Made by a program: the position numbers and the translations under genes. Positions 24,598-33,377 of a stretch of DNA of 64,000 bases are shown here, one piece after another. The DNA comes from AC-32 sp963772975 (GTDB lineage: Bacteria; Actinomycetota; Thermoleophilia; Gaiellales; Gaiellaceae), in assembly GCA_963772975.1 (NCBI GenBank), contig CAVYZH010000005.1, positions 186,001-250,000 on the forward strand, in the 5' to 3' direction. Position 1 is the first letter of the stretch, and every line of letters starts with the position of its first letter. The notes under the pieces are model-generated. The model did not search any database, was not told the origin of the DNA, and saw only the letters and a program-made list of their open reading frames with translations.

Positions 24598-27521
24598 CGC
24601 ACCTTCAGCGTTCCGTACGCCGGTTGGAACCCGGACTTGGTCGCGCTGACGAACAGCTTGCCCTTCTTCTTCGGCCGCACCTTGAAGACCACCTGGCCGA
24701 GCCGGTTCGTCTTCCCCGTAACCGGCCGGACTCCGACGCCCGTGAGTCGCACCTTGGCGGCGGAAAGCCGCTTGCCCAGCGTGTTCATCACCGTCACGCG
24801 TACGGTGCTCGACCGCTTGGGACGGGCGAGGCCGCTGACGGAGACGCGCAGGCGCGGCAGCAGGCGGATCTGCTGGGACTGCGACCAGTCGCCCTGGTTG
24901 CGGTCCTCGTCGACGCCCGCGACGTGCCAGTAGAGCGTGTCCGACGTGGTGTAGCCGTACGAGGTCATCGTGGGCGCATAGCTGGGGTTGTCGGTCGAGA
25001 CCGTCTCCACGACGTGGCTGAAGTCGGGGCTCGAGGCGATCTGCACCTTGTACTCCTTCACGCCGAGGCGCGGATCCCAGCTGAGGAGGATGTGATCCTT
25101 CGCGCTGTCGGTCTTCGCGTTCGCCGGCTCGCCCATCGTTCGGGTGAACGACTGCGTCGCCATGTAGGGCCCGGGCACGGTGCCGGTCAAGTCCTTGGGG
25201 AACTCGGCACGGACGCGCCAGTGCCAGACGCCGGTGCCCGTCATCTTGATGAACGAGGCCGCCGGAGTACGAATGTCGGAGTAGTCGCGGTGCGAACCGT
25301 CCGGCTGGTCGACCGAGAGGTCATACGAGGCGGCGCCCTGCACGGAGCTCCAGGCCCAGACCGGCAGCGACTCGCCCTGCGTGGGGTTCGAGGCGCTCGC
25401 GACCGGCACGGCGAGCTTCTTCTGGAACGTCCCCGTCGCCGACCAGGTCAGGCCGGTCAGATTCTCGTCGTCCGCGCGGACCCGCCAGTAGAGCACCGTG
25501 TCGGCCGGGTAGGTCGTGTCGCTCGAGTAGGAGGTCGCGTCGGTGAGGACGTCGTCGAGCGGGCTGCCGAAGGTCGGGTCGGCCGCGACCTGGAGTCGGT
25601 AGCGCCGCGCGCCGAGAGTCGGCGTCCAGCGGAAGGTCGGCTGGTCGAGGAAGGCCTGGACCGCGCTCGGCGAGACCAGGCCTGGCGGGGTCGACTGCTT
25701 CTGGAACGAGCCCTTCGCAGCGCTGGCCACCGAGAGCGGCGGCGCGTCATTTCCGCCGGCGACGGTTCCCGGCAGGACCGCCCAGTAGAAGAGCGTCGTC
25801 TCGTCGGTGTACGTCGTCGGCTTGAGTGAGTTCCGCGGTGCATAGGCGGGAATCTGCGTGAATGCCTCGTCGACGATGTTGCTGAAGTTCGCGTCCTTGG
25901 CGACGACGACGAAGTAGCTGTTCATGCCGGCCACTGCGTTCCACGTGAAGAGGGGTGTTTGGCCGATCGTCGTGCCGGTCTGCGGCAGCGTGTAGTCGGG
26001 AGCGCATGGGTAGACGCGAATCCCGCTCACGCACCCGGCCGACGCCGTCGGGTCGGTCGGGTCGGGGTAATTCGTCCACTCAAACGCCTCACCGACTTCT
26101 TCGGACGTGTCCGTGCTGCCGTTCGACAGGTAGGTGTAGTCGCCCCAGACCTCCTGGTTCCCCGGCGCCCGGTCGGCCCGTGCGCGGACACGCACACACC
26201 ATTGCCCTGGCACGATCTTCGGCAGCGTGTCCTCGGCGAGCGTCCCCTGCCAGGTGACGGGGTTGGAGCCGGTGCTCGACAGCGGTGTCCACTGGGGGAC
26301 GGCCGTCTTCTTGATGTAGGGGTTCCCGATGCCCCAGTCGCAGATCGCGCCTGTCCAAGGGACGACCTCGACCTCGTAGCTGGCCGCGCCGGGCACGGGG
26401 TCCCACCGGACGACCGGCACGCGCGTCTGGTAGCCGGCAGTTCCGGTGTCGGCGTCAGGGGCGGGGTCGACGAGGTTGTCCCGCATGCGGACGTTCTTGA
26501 TGCTCGTGCCGGTGACCGGGCCCGCCGGCGCGACCTTGTCGAACGTCTTCGTGAAGGAGCCGCCGTAGTTCCAGACGCCGGCGTTGCCGTCGGGATCGAG
26601 CGCGCGGACGCGCCAGTAAAAGACGTTGTCCTTCAGCACCTCGGTCGGCGAGATCGAGGTCGCGATCGTCGCGCCGTCGCAGCAGACCTTCGAGCCGGGC
26701 GTGAAGTCCGATGAGGAGTTGACCTCGACCTCGTACCGCGCAGCGCCCGGAATCGGATTCCACGAGAAGCGTGGGTCGTACGCCTCCGGCGCGGGGTTCA
26801 GGTCCTCGAGCTGCGTGGCCGTCGCCGAGGGCCAGAGCCAGTTGAAGGAGGCGACCGGAGTCGAGACGCCGCGGTTGCCCTCGGCGTCTACGGGGGTGAC
26901 GCTCCAGTAGTACGACCCCGGCGCCAGCGAAGAGGTGATCGCGGCGGAGGTCGCCGCGACGTTCGGTGGCCCCTTCGGATCGTCCTGGTTCCCGTACTTG
27001 AGGACGAGCGAGCCGAGGCTCGGGTCGCTTGCAGCCGAGACGAGGTAGTGCGCCGCACCGGGGACCCCCGACCACGTCAACACGACCGGGCTCGTCGGGA
27101 ATGTCAGCGAGTCGCCGGAGCTCGGGCTCTGCAAGGCGGGCTGGAGGTTCCAGAGCTTCCTGAACGAGCGCGGCTCGGTCCAGTTCGAGATCCCGCCGGC
27201 GGCGGTGGTCGCCCGGACTCGCCAGTAGTAGGTCCCGTTCGGGATCGTCTGCTTGAGCGTGGCGCGCGTGTTGCGCGTGAAGAAGTCGTCCTTGCCCGTG
27301 CCGAGCACCGGCGAGTTCATGCCGGCGTCGGCGCTGATCTGGAACTCGTACTTGTCGGCTCCCGCGACCGGGGTCCACGCAAACGAGGGAAGGAATTGGA
27401 CGACCGCGCCGGCGGCTGGCGCGGTCTGGGTGGGGCGCGTTACCGCACCACGAGCGGGGCCCGCCGTCAGGAAGGCGATGGCGGCAAATGCTGCGGCGAG
27501 AAGTTTGCGGTCAGCGGCCAT
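24594..27521 (-). CDS. Large secreted protein of fibronectin/Ig-like repeats
   Basis: The 975-residue product has a signal peptide (LLAAAFAAIAFLTAGPARGA). About eight ~90-residue beta-sandwich repeats follow, each with a core like FAWTPVAGADKYEFQISAD and YYWRVRATT (compare FRWTPTLGARRYRLQVA, LYWRVRADDE). The last ~90 residues (LRVSVSGLARPKRSSTVRV to the end) form a different Ig-like domain. No catalytic motif or cell-wall anchor is evident. Such proteins are usually structural, adhesive or carbohydrate-binding. It has an intact frame despite its repeats. Confidence 0.8.
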   Translation of the reverse strand: MAADRKLLAAAFAAIAFLTAGPARGAVTRPTQTAPAAGAVVQFLPSFAWTPVAGADKYEFQISADAGMNSPVLGTGKDDFFTRNTRATLKQTIPNGTYYWRVRATTAAGGISNWTEPRSFRKLWNLQPALQSPSSGDSLTFPTSPVVLTWSGVPGAAHYLVSAASDPSLGSLVLKYGNQDDPKGPPNVAATSAAITSSLAPGSYYWSVTPVDAEGNRGVSTPVASFNWLWPSATATQLEDLNPAPEAYDPRFSWNPIPGAARYEVEVNSSSDFTPGSKVCCDGATIATSISPTEVLKDNVFYWRVRALDPDGNAGVWNYGGSFTKTFDKVAPAGPVTGTSIKNVRMRDNLVDPAPDADTGTAGYQTRVPVVRWDPVPGAASYEVEVVPWTGAICDWGIGNPYIKKTAVPQWTPLSSTGSNPVTWQGTLAEDTLPKIVPGQWCVRVRARADRAPGNQEVWGDYTYLSNGSTDTSEEVGEAFEWTNYPDPTDPTASAGCVSGIRVYPCAPDYTLPQTGTTIGQTPLFTWNAVAGMNSYFVVVAKDANFSNIVDEAFTQIPAYAPRNSLKPTTYTDETTLFYWAVLPGTVAGGNDAPPLSVASAAKGSFQKQSTPPGLVSPSAVQAFLDQPTFRWTPTLGARRYRLQVAADPTFGSPLDDVLTDATSYSSDTTYPADTVLYWRVRADDENLTGLTWSATGTFQKKLAVPVASASNPTQGESLPVWAWSSVQGAASYDLSVDQPDGSHRDYSDIRTPAASFIKMTGTGVWHWRVRAEFPKDLTGTVPGPYMATQSFTRTMGEPANAKTDSAKDHILLSWDPRLGVKEYKVQIASSPDFSHVVETVSTDNPSYAPTMTSYGYTTSDTLYWHVAGVDEDRNQGDWSQSQQIRLLPRLRVSVSGLARPKRSSTVRVTVMNTLGKRLSAAKVRLTGVGVRPVTGKTNRLGQVVFKVRPKKKGKLFVSATKSGFQPAYGTLKVR

Positions 27522-27634
27522 AGAAGTCGAGAGAGACGAGCTCGGCCGCAGAGCTTGAGTTCGTCCGTGTGTCTCGCAACCACCATCGGGGCGAGCCGCA
27601 AATCGGTCATCCCTCGGTTGAGGGACTTTCCGTT

Positions 27635-28744
27635 CTAGCGGCGCGGGCCGAAGCGACGGCTCTTCTGCCGCTCCAGCCGCTGCTCCTCGAGGGCGGCGGC
27701 TTCCTCGGCCTTGCGGCGTAGCTCCTCGACCTCGCGCGCGAGCTGCTCGTTGCGCTCGCTGGCCTCGGCGAGCTCGCGTTCGAGCTCCGTTGCCCGGGTA
27801 CGCGCGGACTCGGCCTCCCTCGCATGCGTATGCGCACGCCGAGAGGCCGCGGCCTCGAGTCGCACGACGCGGGCGAGCTCCCGCAGCGGCGCGTCCACCG
27901 GGTCGCGGCGCGGCTTGACCTCGTCGAAGGCCGCGAGCAGCTCCTGCGCGTGGGCTCGGGCGTCGTGGGCCTGGGCCAGCTCGCGGCCGGCCGGGCCGAG
28001 CGCCGGGTCGTAGTCCTCGAGCTCGGCGCGCAGGCGTTCGAACGTGGTCGCGCTCGGCTCCGCGCGGCCCGAAAAGCCGTCCGCCTCGAGCAGCTCGTAA
28101 CGCTCGGGCGTCACCCAGCCGTCGCCGCCGTCGTCGCCATAGACGTAGGCCGCCCGCCCCTCCGCCAGCGCCTCGACGACTGCGGAGCCGCGGCCGAGCA
28201 CGAGGTCGGCGTCGTCGTCGAGCTCGATCCGCGCGTCCGCGAGCACGCGTTGGACGATTCCGCGCCGGTAGTCGGAGACCCCGTCGAGCTGAACTCGAGC
28301 CTTGGCCGGCCGGTCGGGCAGGTCGCCGCGCGCGACGATCCGGTCGAGGTCGACCGGTCGGCGCAGGCGGATGAGCTGCTGCGGCAGCGCCGCCGCCCGC
28401 ACGCGTTCGCCGGTCCGGTCGTCGAACACGACCACGCGCGCGACCACGCCGGCGAGCTGCGGGGGAAGCCAGACGTCCTGGCGGTCGCCGTGCGTCGCGA
28501 AGAGCTGCGGCGTCAGCGGGTAGAGATGCGCGAGCAGCAGCGCGGCCTCGGCGTCCTGGCTGTAGATCACGTCCGGCGCGAGCGGCAGGTCGCGTTCGAC
28601 ACCGACGACGCGCAGCTCCTCAGGCGAGGGCAGCGGCTCGGCCGAGAACACGTGCACTTGGTGCCCGAGCCGCTCCAGGTGCTCGGTGACCGTGACCAGA
28701 TAGGAGCGCGGCTCGAGCGCCGACGTGCCGAGGAGGACCTCCAC
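27635..28744 (-). CDS. Glycosyltransferase-like protein with C-terminal coiled coil
   Basis: The 369-residue protein begins with GT-B-like MEVLLGTSALEPRSYLVTVTEHLERLGHQVHVFS. VIYSQDAEAALLLAHLYPLTPQLFATHGDRQD follows near residue 60, as in family 4-like N-terminal domains. Residues 165-250 (DADLVLGRGSAVVEALAEGR) look like a reduced nucleotide-sugar domain. From about 285 the sequence is a highly charged coiled coil (ARTRATELERELAEASERNEQL). A shortened donor domain plus coiled coil is unusual, so it may be a scaffold or degenerate transferase. It begins with GTG 9 nt after the oxidoreductase stop. Confidence 0.6.
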   Translation of the reverse strand: MEVLLGTSALEPRSYLVTVTEHLERLGHQVHVFSAEPLPSPEELRVVGVERDLPLAPDVIYSQDAEAALLLAHLYPLTPQLFATHGDRQDVWLPPQLAGVVARVVVFDDRTGERVRAAALPQQLIRLRRPVDLDRIVARGDLPDRPAKARVQLDGVSDYRRGIVQRVLADARIELDDDADLVLGRGSAVVEALAEGRAAYVYGDDGGDGWVTPERYELLEADGFSGRAEPSATTFERLRAELEDYDPALGPAGRELAQAHDARAHAQELLAAFDEVKPRRDPVDAPLRELARVVRLEAAASRRAHTHAREAESARTRATELERELAEASERNEQLAREVEELRRKAEEAAALEEQRLERQKSRRFGPRR

Positions 28745-28753
28745 CGCTCGCGA

Positions 28754-30139
28754 TTATCGCGTGCCGACGGACATGCCGAACAGGCGCGGCAGCGCAGCGC
28801 CGGCCCGCGCGGGAAGCGAGCCGCGGCGGCCCTGCTCCTCGGCCTCCTCGCAGGCCATGATCGACGCGCGCACGAGCCCGCCGCCCAGGCGGCGGAACGG
28901 CTCCGGCGGCAGCTTCGGGACCCGTCGCGTGACGAGCGGCAGGCGCGTCAGCTCGTCGTCGACGCCGAGCGCGAGCCGCGACAGGATCTGGCCGCCGAGC
29001 CAGCTCGGCCCGACGCCGTGGCCGGAGTAGCCCGCGCCGTAGTGGATCCTCGTTCCGGGGATCGTGCCGAAGAAGGGCAGATGGTCGGAGGAGACGTCGA
29101 TCGGGCCGCCCCAGGCGTAGGTCACCTTCGCCTCCGCGAGCCCGGGCAGCAGTCGCCGCAGGCCACGCTCGGCTCTAGCGACAGTCGGCTCGTCCTGCGT
29201 GAAGCGAGCGTCGATCTTGCCGCCGAAGCCGATCGGCCCCGAGCCGCTGCCCATCAGCACCCGCCCGTCGTTCGTCGTGCGGAAGTAGTGCAGGAACATG
29301 CGCCCGTCGAGCACGGCTTCGCCTCCGGTCCAGCCGATCTGGTCGAGCAGCTGCGGAACGGGCTCGGTGAGCACGACGTAGGAGCCGAAGGCGGTCAGGC
29401 GCCGGCGCAGCGGCTTCCACCCGGCCGCGGCCGCGTTGACGGCGACGACGATCTCCTTGGCGCGGACGCGGCCGTGCGCGGTCTCGAGCACGCCGTCGCT
29501 GACGTTCGTGACCCTCGTCCGCTCGTGCAGCCGCACCAAGCCGAGGGCCACGCGGCGAAGGGTGAGCGCAAGCCGCGCGGGCTGGACCGTCGCGCCGTCG
29601 CGCAGGAAGACGCCCTCGCGGAAGACGGGCGAGCTGATGCGCCGGGCGAGCTCGTCACGCGAAAGTGGAACGGCCTCGTCGGGCACACCGAGCTCGTGAG
29701 CGGCCTCGACCTCGTCGCCGACCGCGTGATCTTGCGCCGGCGCGGCGGAGACGCGCAGCATCCCGCCCTGCCGCAGCCAGACGTCGGCGCCGGCCGTCTC
29801 TGCAAAGGCCTGAACGCCGGGGATGATCGCCTCGCTCGCCCGCGCCACCGCGAGCGCGCCGTTATCGCCGAAGCGCTCCCGCAACCGTGGTAGGTGGCTC
29901 CAGTAACCGTGGCAGAAGCCGCCGTTGCGCCCGCTCGGCCCGCGCCCGCACTCGTCGGCCTCGAGCACGACCACGTCGAGGCCGGGCTCCAGTTCCTTCA
30001 GCGCGAGCGCCGTCCAGAGGCCCGTATAGCCACCGCCGACGATCGCGACGTCGGCCTCGGTGTCACCCTCGAGCGGCGGCGCAGGGTCGCCGGCGAAGCC
30101 TGCGGCCAGTGCCTCCTCGAGCCACCAAACGCGGCTCAG
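28754..30139 (-). CDS. FAD-dependent amine oxidoreductase, PuuB-like
   Basis: The protein of about 461 residues has the FAD dinucleotide motif ADVAIVGGGYTGLWTALAL near residues 30-48. GRGPSGRNGGFCHGYW follows near 68-83, as in gamma-glutamylputrescine oxidase and other DAO-fold amine oxidases. The C-terminus has YGAGYSGHGVGPSWLGG. It would oxidise a primary or secondary amine to an aldehyde plus H2O2 or a reduced carrier. No ATG, GTG or TTG lies in frame near the domain start. The CTG at 30139, overlapping the aminotransferase stop, is the best available start, and an unnoticed indel is the alternative. It is part of the polyamine catabolic operon. Confidence 0.82.
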   Translation of the reverse strand: MSRVWWLEEALAAGFAGDPAPPLEGDTEADVAIVGGGYTGLWTALALKELEPGLDVVVLEADECGRGPSGRNGGFCHGYWSHLPRLRERFGDNGALAVARASEAIIPGVQAFAETAGADVWLRQGGMLRVSAAPAQDHAVGDEVEAAHELGVPDEAVPLSRDELARRISSPVFREGVFLRDGATVQPARLALTLRRVALGLVRLHERTRVTNVSDGVLETAHGRVRAKEIVVAVNAAAAGWKPLRRRLTAFGSYVVLTEPVPQLLDQIGWTGGEAVLDGRMFLHYFRTTNDGRVLMGSGSGPIGFGGKIDARFTQDEPTVARAERGLRRLLPGLAEAKVTYAWGGPIDVSSDHLPFFGTIPGTRIHYGAGYSGHGVGPSWLGGQILSRLALGVDDELTRLPLVTRRVPKLPPEPFRRLGGGLVRASIMACEEAEEQGRRGSLPARAGAALPRLFGMSVGTR

Positions 30140-31608
30140 ATCCGCTGCCAGGCCTCCTCGAGCACCGTGCCGAGGATGCCGACGAGCTCGTCCCACTCGG
30201 CCTGGCCCGCGATGAGCGGCGGCGAGATCTGGATCACCGGGTCGCCGCGGTCGTCCGCGCGGCAGATCAGGCCGGCCTCGAACATCCGCGGCGTCAGGAA
30301 CCCGCGCAGCAGCCGCTCGCACTCCTCGTCCGAGAACGTCTGCCGCGTCTCCTTGTCCTTGATGAGCTCGATCGCGTAGAAGAAGCCCGTGCCGCGGAGG
30401 TCGCCGACGATCGGCAGCTCGAGCAGCTGCGCGAGCTGCGCCCGCACCTCGTCCTGCCGCTCGGCGACGTGCTCGACGATCTTCTCGCGCTGCATGATCT
30501 CGAGGTTCTTGAGCGCGATCGCCGCCTGCACCGGGTGGCCGCCGAACGTGATCCCGTGCGAGTACATCCGCTCGCCCTCGAGGAACGGCTCCATCACCTT
30601 GTCGGTCGCGACCACCGCGCCGATCGACGCGTACGCCGACGAGAGGCCCTTCGCGCAGGTGACGAGGTCGGGGCGGATGTCGTAGCGCTCTGAGCCGAAC
30701 CAGGCGCCGAGGCGGCCGAAGCCGGTGATCACCTCGTCGGCGCAGAGCAGGATCTCGTAGCGGTCGCAGAGCTCGCGCACGCCCCGCCAATAGCCCTCCG
30801 GCGGGGTGAAGGCGCCGCCCGCGTTCTGGACCGGCTCCATGATCACCATCGCCACCGTCTCGGGGCCTGTCGCCTCGATCGTCTGCTCGAGCTCGTCGAG
30901 CAGGAGGCTCGTGAACTGCTCCTCGGTCTCCTCGGGCGAGCGGTGGTAGCGGTTCGTGTTGCGGACGTGCAGCACTTCGGGGACCAGCGGCTCGAACGGC
31001 GTGCGCAGCGCCGGGATGCCGTTGATCGAGAGCGCGCCCATCGTCGTGCCGTGGTACGCGACATGGCGCGAGATCGCCTTCCAGCGGCGCTCGCCGGTAA
31101 GCCGTGCGGCCCGCTCGGAGTCGAAGTCGGTCGGCGGCAGGCCCGGGTGCGCCGGGAGGCGTGCAACGGACGCGCGGTGCTCGCCGCGGGCGGAGTAGTA
31201 CTGGCGCGCGAGCTTCCAAGCCGACTCGACCGCCTCCGAGCCGCCGGAGCAGAAGAAGACGCGGTTCAGGTCGCCCGGCGCCAGCTTCGCCACCTCGGCC
31301 GCGAGCTCGATCGCGCGCGGGTGAGCGTACGACCAGTTCGTGTAGAAGGGCAGCTCGCGCATCTGCGCGGCCGCCGCCTCGCCGATCTCCTCGCCGTACG
31401 AGTAACCGATCTGCACCGCGAACAGGCCGGCCAGCGCGTCGAGGTAGCGCTTGCCGTGCGCGTCCTCGAGATAGCAGCCGTCGCCGCGGACGATGATCGG
31501 CACCTCGCCATCGCGGTAACCGCTCATGCGCGTGAAGTGCAACCAGAGATGGTCGCGCGCGGCCTGCTGCAGCTGCTCGGGCGAGAGCCCGGCGGAGACG
31601 GAGGTCAT
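30136..31608 (-). CDS. Class III aminotransferase, putrescine/polyamine type
   Basis: The 490-residue PLP enzyme has FFCSGGSEAVESAWKLARQYY near residue 120 and HGTTMGALSINGIPALR near 190. CADEVITGFGRLGAWFG lies near 290, and the PLP Lys is at about residue 320 in CAKGLSS. It resembles SpuC/YgjG-like putrescine or beta-alanine:pyruvate transaminases. An additional ~30-residue segment (near 145-175) separates the small- and large-domain motifs. A GAAAGGAG site precedes the ATG, and the start overlaps the permease stop (ATGA). In this setting it should convert imported putrescine to 4-aminobutanal. Confidence 0.88.
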   Translation of the reverse strand: MTSVSAGLSPEQLQQAARDHLWLHFTRMSGYRDGEVPIIVRGDGCYLEDAHGKRYLDALAGLFAVQIGYSYGEEIGEAAAAQMRELPFYTNWSYAHPRAIELAAEVAKLAPGDLNRVFFCSGGSEAVESAWKLARQYYSARGEHRASVARLPAHPGLPPTDFDSERAARLTGERRWKAISRHVAYHGTTMGALSINGIPALRTPFEPLVPEVLHVRNTNRYHRSPEETEEQFTSLLLDELEQTIEATGPETVAMVIMEPVQNAGGAFTPPEGYWRGVRELCDRYEILLCADEVITGFGRLGAWFGSERYDIRPDLVTCAKGLSSAYASIGAVVATDKVMEPFLEGERMYSHGITFGGHPVQAAIALKNLEIMQREKIVEHVAERQDEVRAQLAQLLELPIVGDLRGTGFFYAIELIKDKETRQTFSDEECERLLRGFLTPRMFEAGLICRADDRGDPVIQISPPLIAGQAEWDELVGILGTVLEEAWQRI

Positions 31609-32453
31609 GTTGCTCCTTTCGAGCGCCGCATCTGGACGAGGACGTTGACGAGCATGGCGGTCAGCGCGATCACGAAGATCGCGGTGCCGATCACGTTCAC
31701 CTGCGGCGGCGCGCCGATCCTGGCGGCGCCCCAGACGAAGAGCGGGAACGTGATCCGGTTGCCGGAGTTGAAGTAGGTGACGACGAAATCGTCGATCGAG
31801 ATCGCGAAGCAGAGCAGCAGCGCCGCCAGGATCGCCGGCGCGATCAGCGGCAGCGTCACCTTGCGGAAGGTCGTCCACTCGTTGGCGCCGAGGTCCATCG
31901 CAGCTTCCTCGAGATGGCGGTCGAAGCCGACGAGGCGCGCCTTCACGGTCACGACCGCGAAGCTGATGCAGAACATGATGTGCGCGATCAGGATCGTCCA
32001 GAAGCCGAAGACGACGTTCAGGTTCAGGAACAGGGTGAGCAGCGAGGCGCCGAGCACGATCTCGGGCGCGGAGAGCGGCAGGAAGATGAGGATGTTCGTC
32101 GACGCGCGGCCGCGGAAGCTGTAGCGGACGAGCGCGAGCGCGATCGCCGTCCCGAGCGCCGTCGCCACGAGACTCGCCAGCAGCGCGATCTGCAGCGAGA
32201 GGACGATCGAGCTGCGGATCCCCGGCACGCCGTCCCAGTAGCGCCAGTTGTTCCAGGTGAAGCCTTGCCACGTGTAGTTGAACTTCCCGGTCGGGTTGTT
32301 GAACGAGAACACGACCACGACCGCGATCGGGAGCAACAGATAGACGAAGAAGAGGATCGAGTAGACGGTGAGGACGTGGCGCTTGACGAACGCCCACGCG
32401 GCCGCGAGGAACCCAGGGCGCTCGCGCCGCGCCGGGACCGCGACCGTGCTCAT
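31605..32453 (-). CDS. potC: Polyamine ABC transporter permease (PotC-like), system 1
   Basis: The 282-residue membrane protein has about six helices. The EAA loop HLEEAAMDLGANEWTTFRKVTLPLI lies near residues 175-199 and contacts the ATPase. SIDDFVVTYFNSG after it is typical of PotC/PotI. The N-terminal residues 25-65 hold the first helix and an extracytoplasmic FNNPTGKFNYTWQGFTWNNW segment common in PotC. It overlaps both neighbours by 4 nt (PotB upstream, aminotransferase downstream). Confidence 0.9.
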   Translation of the reverse strand: MSTVAVPARRERPGFLAAAWAFVKRHVLTVYSILFFVYLLLPIAVVVVFSFNNPTGKFNYTWQGFTWNNWRYWDGVPGIRSSIVLSLQIALLASLVATALGTAIALALVRYSFRGRASTNILIFLPLSAPEIVLGASLLTLFLNLNVVFGFWTILIAHIMFCISFAVVTVKARLVGFDRHLEEAAMDLGANEWTTFRKVTLPLIAPAILAALLLCFAISIDDFVVTYFNSGNRITFPLFVWGAARIGAPPQVNVIGTAIFVIALTAMLVNVLVQMRRSKGAT

Positions 32454-33316
32454 GCGGCCGTCCCTGTCAACTGCTCGGTGCCGACCAGGCGCGCATACAG
32501 GAAGACCGCGACCAGGATCCCCGCCATCAGGATGAACGACATCGCCGCCGCGGCCGGGTAGTCGGCCTGCTCGAGGAACTTCGACTGGATCACGTTGCCG
32601 ATCATGTGGTTGTTCGTCGACCCGAGCAGCTGGGCGTTGATGAAGTCGCCGGCCGCCGGAATGAAGGTGAGCAGCGTGCCCGCGACGATGCCGGGCAGCG
32701 AGAGCGGCAGCGTCACGCGCAGGAAGGCGTGGAGCTTGCTCGCGTAGAGATCCTCGGCGGCCTCGATCAGCCGCCCGTCGATCTGCTCGAGCGACACGTA
32801 GAGCGGCAGCGCCATGAAGGGCAGGAAGTTGTAGGTGATCCCCGCCACCACCGCGGTCGAGGTGGCGAGCAGGCGTCCGCCGGGCCCGAGGATGTGCAGC
32901 GACTGCAGCGTGTTCACGACGAAGCCGTTGTCGGAGAGGATCGTCTCCCAGGCGAGCGTTCGGATCAGGTAGGTGACGAAGAACGGCGCGACGATGAACA
33001 GCAGCAGCAGGTTCTTCCAGCGCCCGCCGCGGAACGCGATCCAGTACGCCACCGGGTAGCTGAGCACGAGCGCAAGCGCCGTCGCGATGCCGGCGTACTC
33101 GAGCGAGCGGAGGAACTGAGCGCGGTAGTTGCGGAGCGCGTCCCCGTAGTTGCTCCACGCCCAGGTGAAGGAGTAGCCGAAGTCGATGTTGCCCGACTCC
33201 AGCGACTGGTAGGCGAGGAACCCGAGCGGCACGACGAAGAACACCGCCAGGAAGAGAATGCCCGGCGCGAGCAGGAGGTACGGCGTCAGGCCCCGGTGGC
33301 GGTGGAAGAGGCTCAC
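32450..33316 (-). CDS. potB: Polyamine ABC transporter permease (PotB-like), system 1
   Basis: The 288-residue permease has six predicted helices. VAPFFVTYLIRTLAWETILSDNGFVN near residues 108-133 is typical of PotB/PotH. The EAA loop is LIEAAEDLYASKLHAFLRVTLPLS near 184-207, followed by FIPAAGDFINAQLLG. GTG start; its stop overlaps PotC. It forms the translocation channel with PotC, energised by PotA. Confidence 0.9.
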   Translation of the reverse strand: MSLFHRHRGLTPYLLLAPGILFLAVFFVVPLGFLAYQSLESGNIDFGYSFTWAWSNYGDALRNYRAQFLRSLEYAGIATALALVLSYPVAYWIAFRGGRWKNLLLLFIVAPFFVTYLIRTLAWETILSDNGFVVNTLQSLHILGPGGRLLATSTAVVAGITYNFLPFMALPLYVSLEQIDGRLIEAAEDLYASKLHAFLRVTLPLSLPGIVAGTLLTFIPAAGDFINAQLLGSTNNHMIGNVIQSKFLEQADYPAAAAMSFILMAGILVAVFLYARLVGTEQLTGTAA

Positions 33317-33377
33317 GAGGCGCCGCTCGCGGTGCCGTCTCGAGGACGAGCGGACTTTGCCCGTTCGTCTGTCTGGA

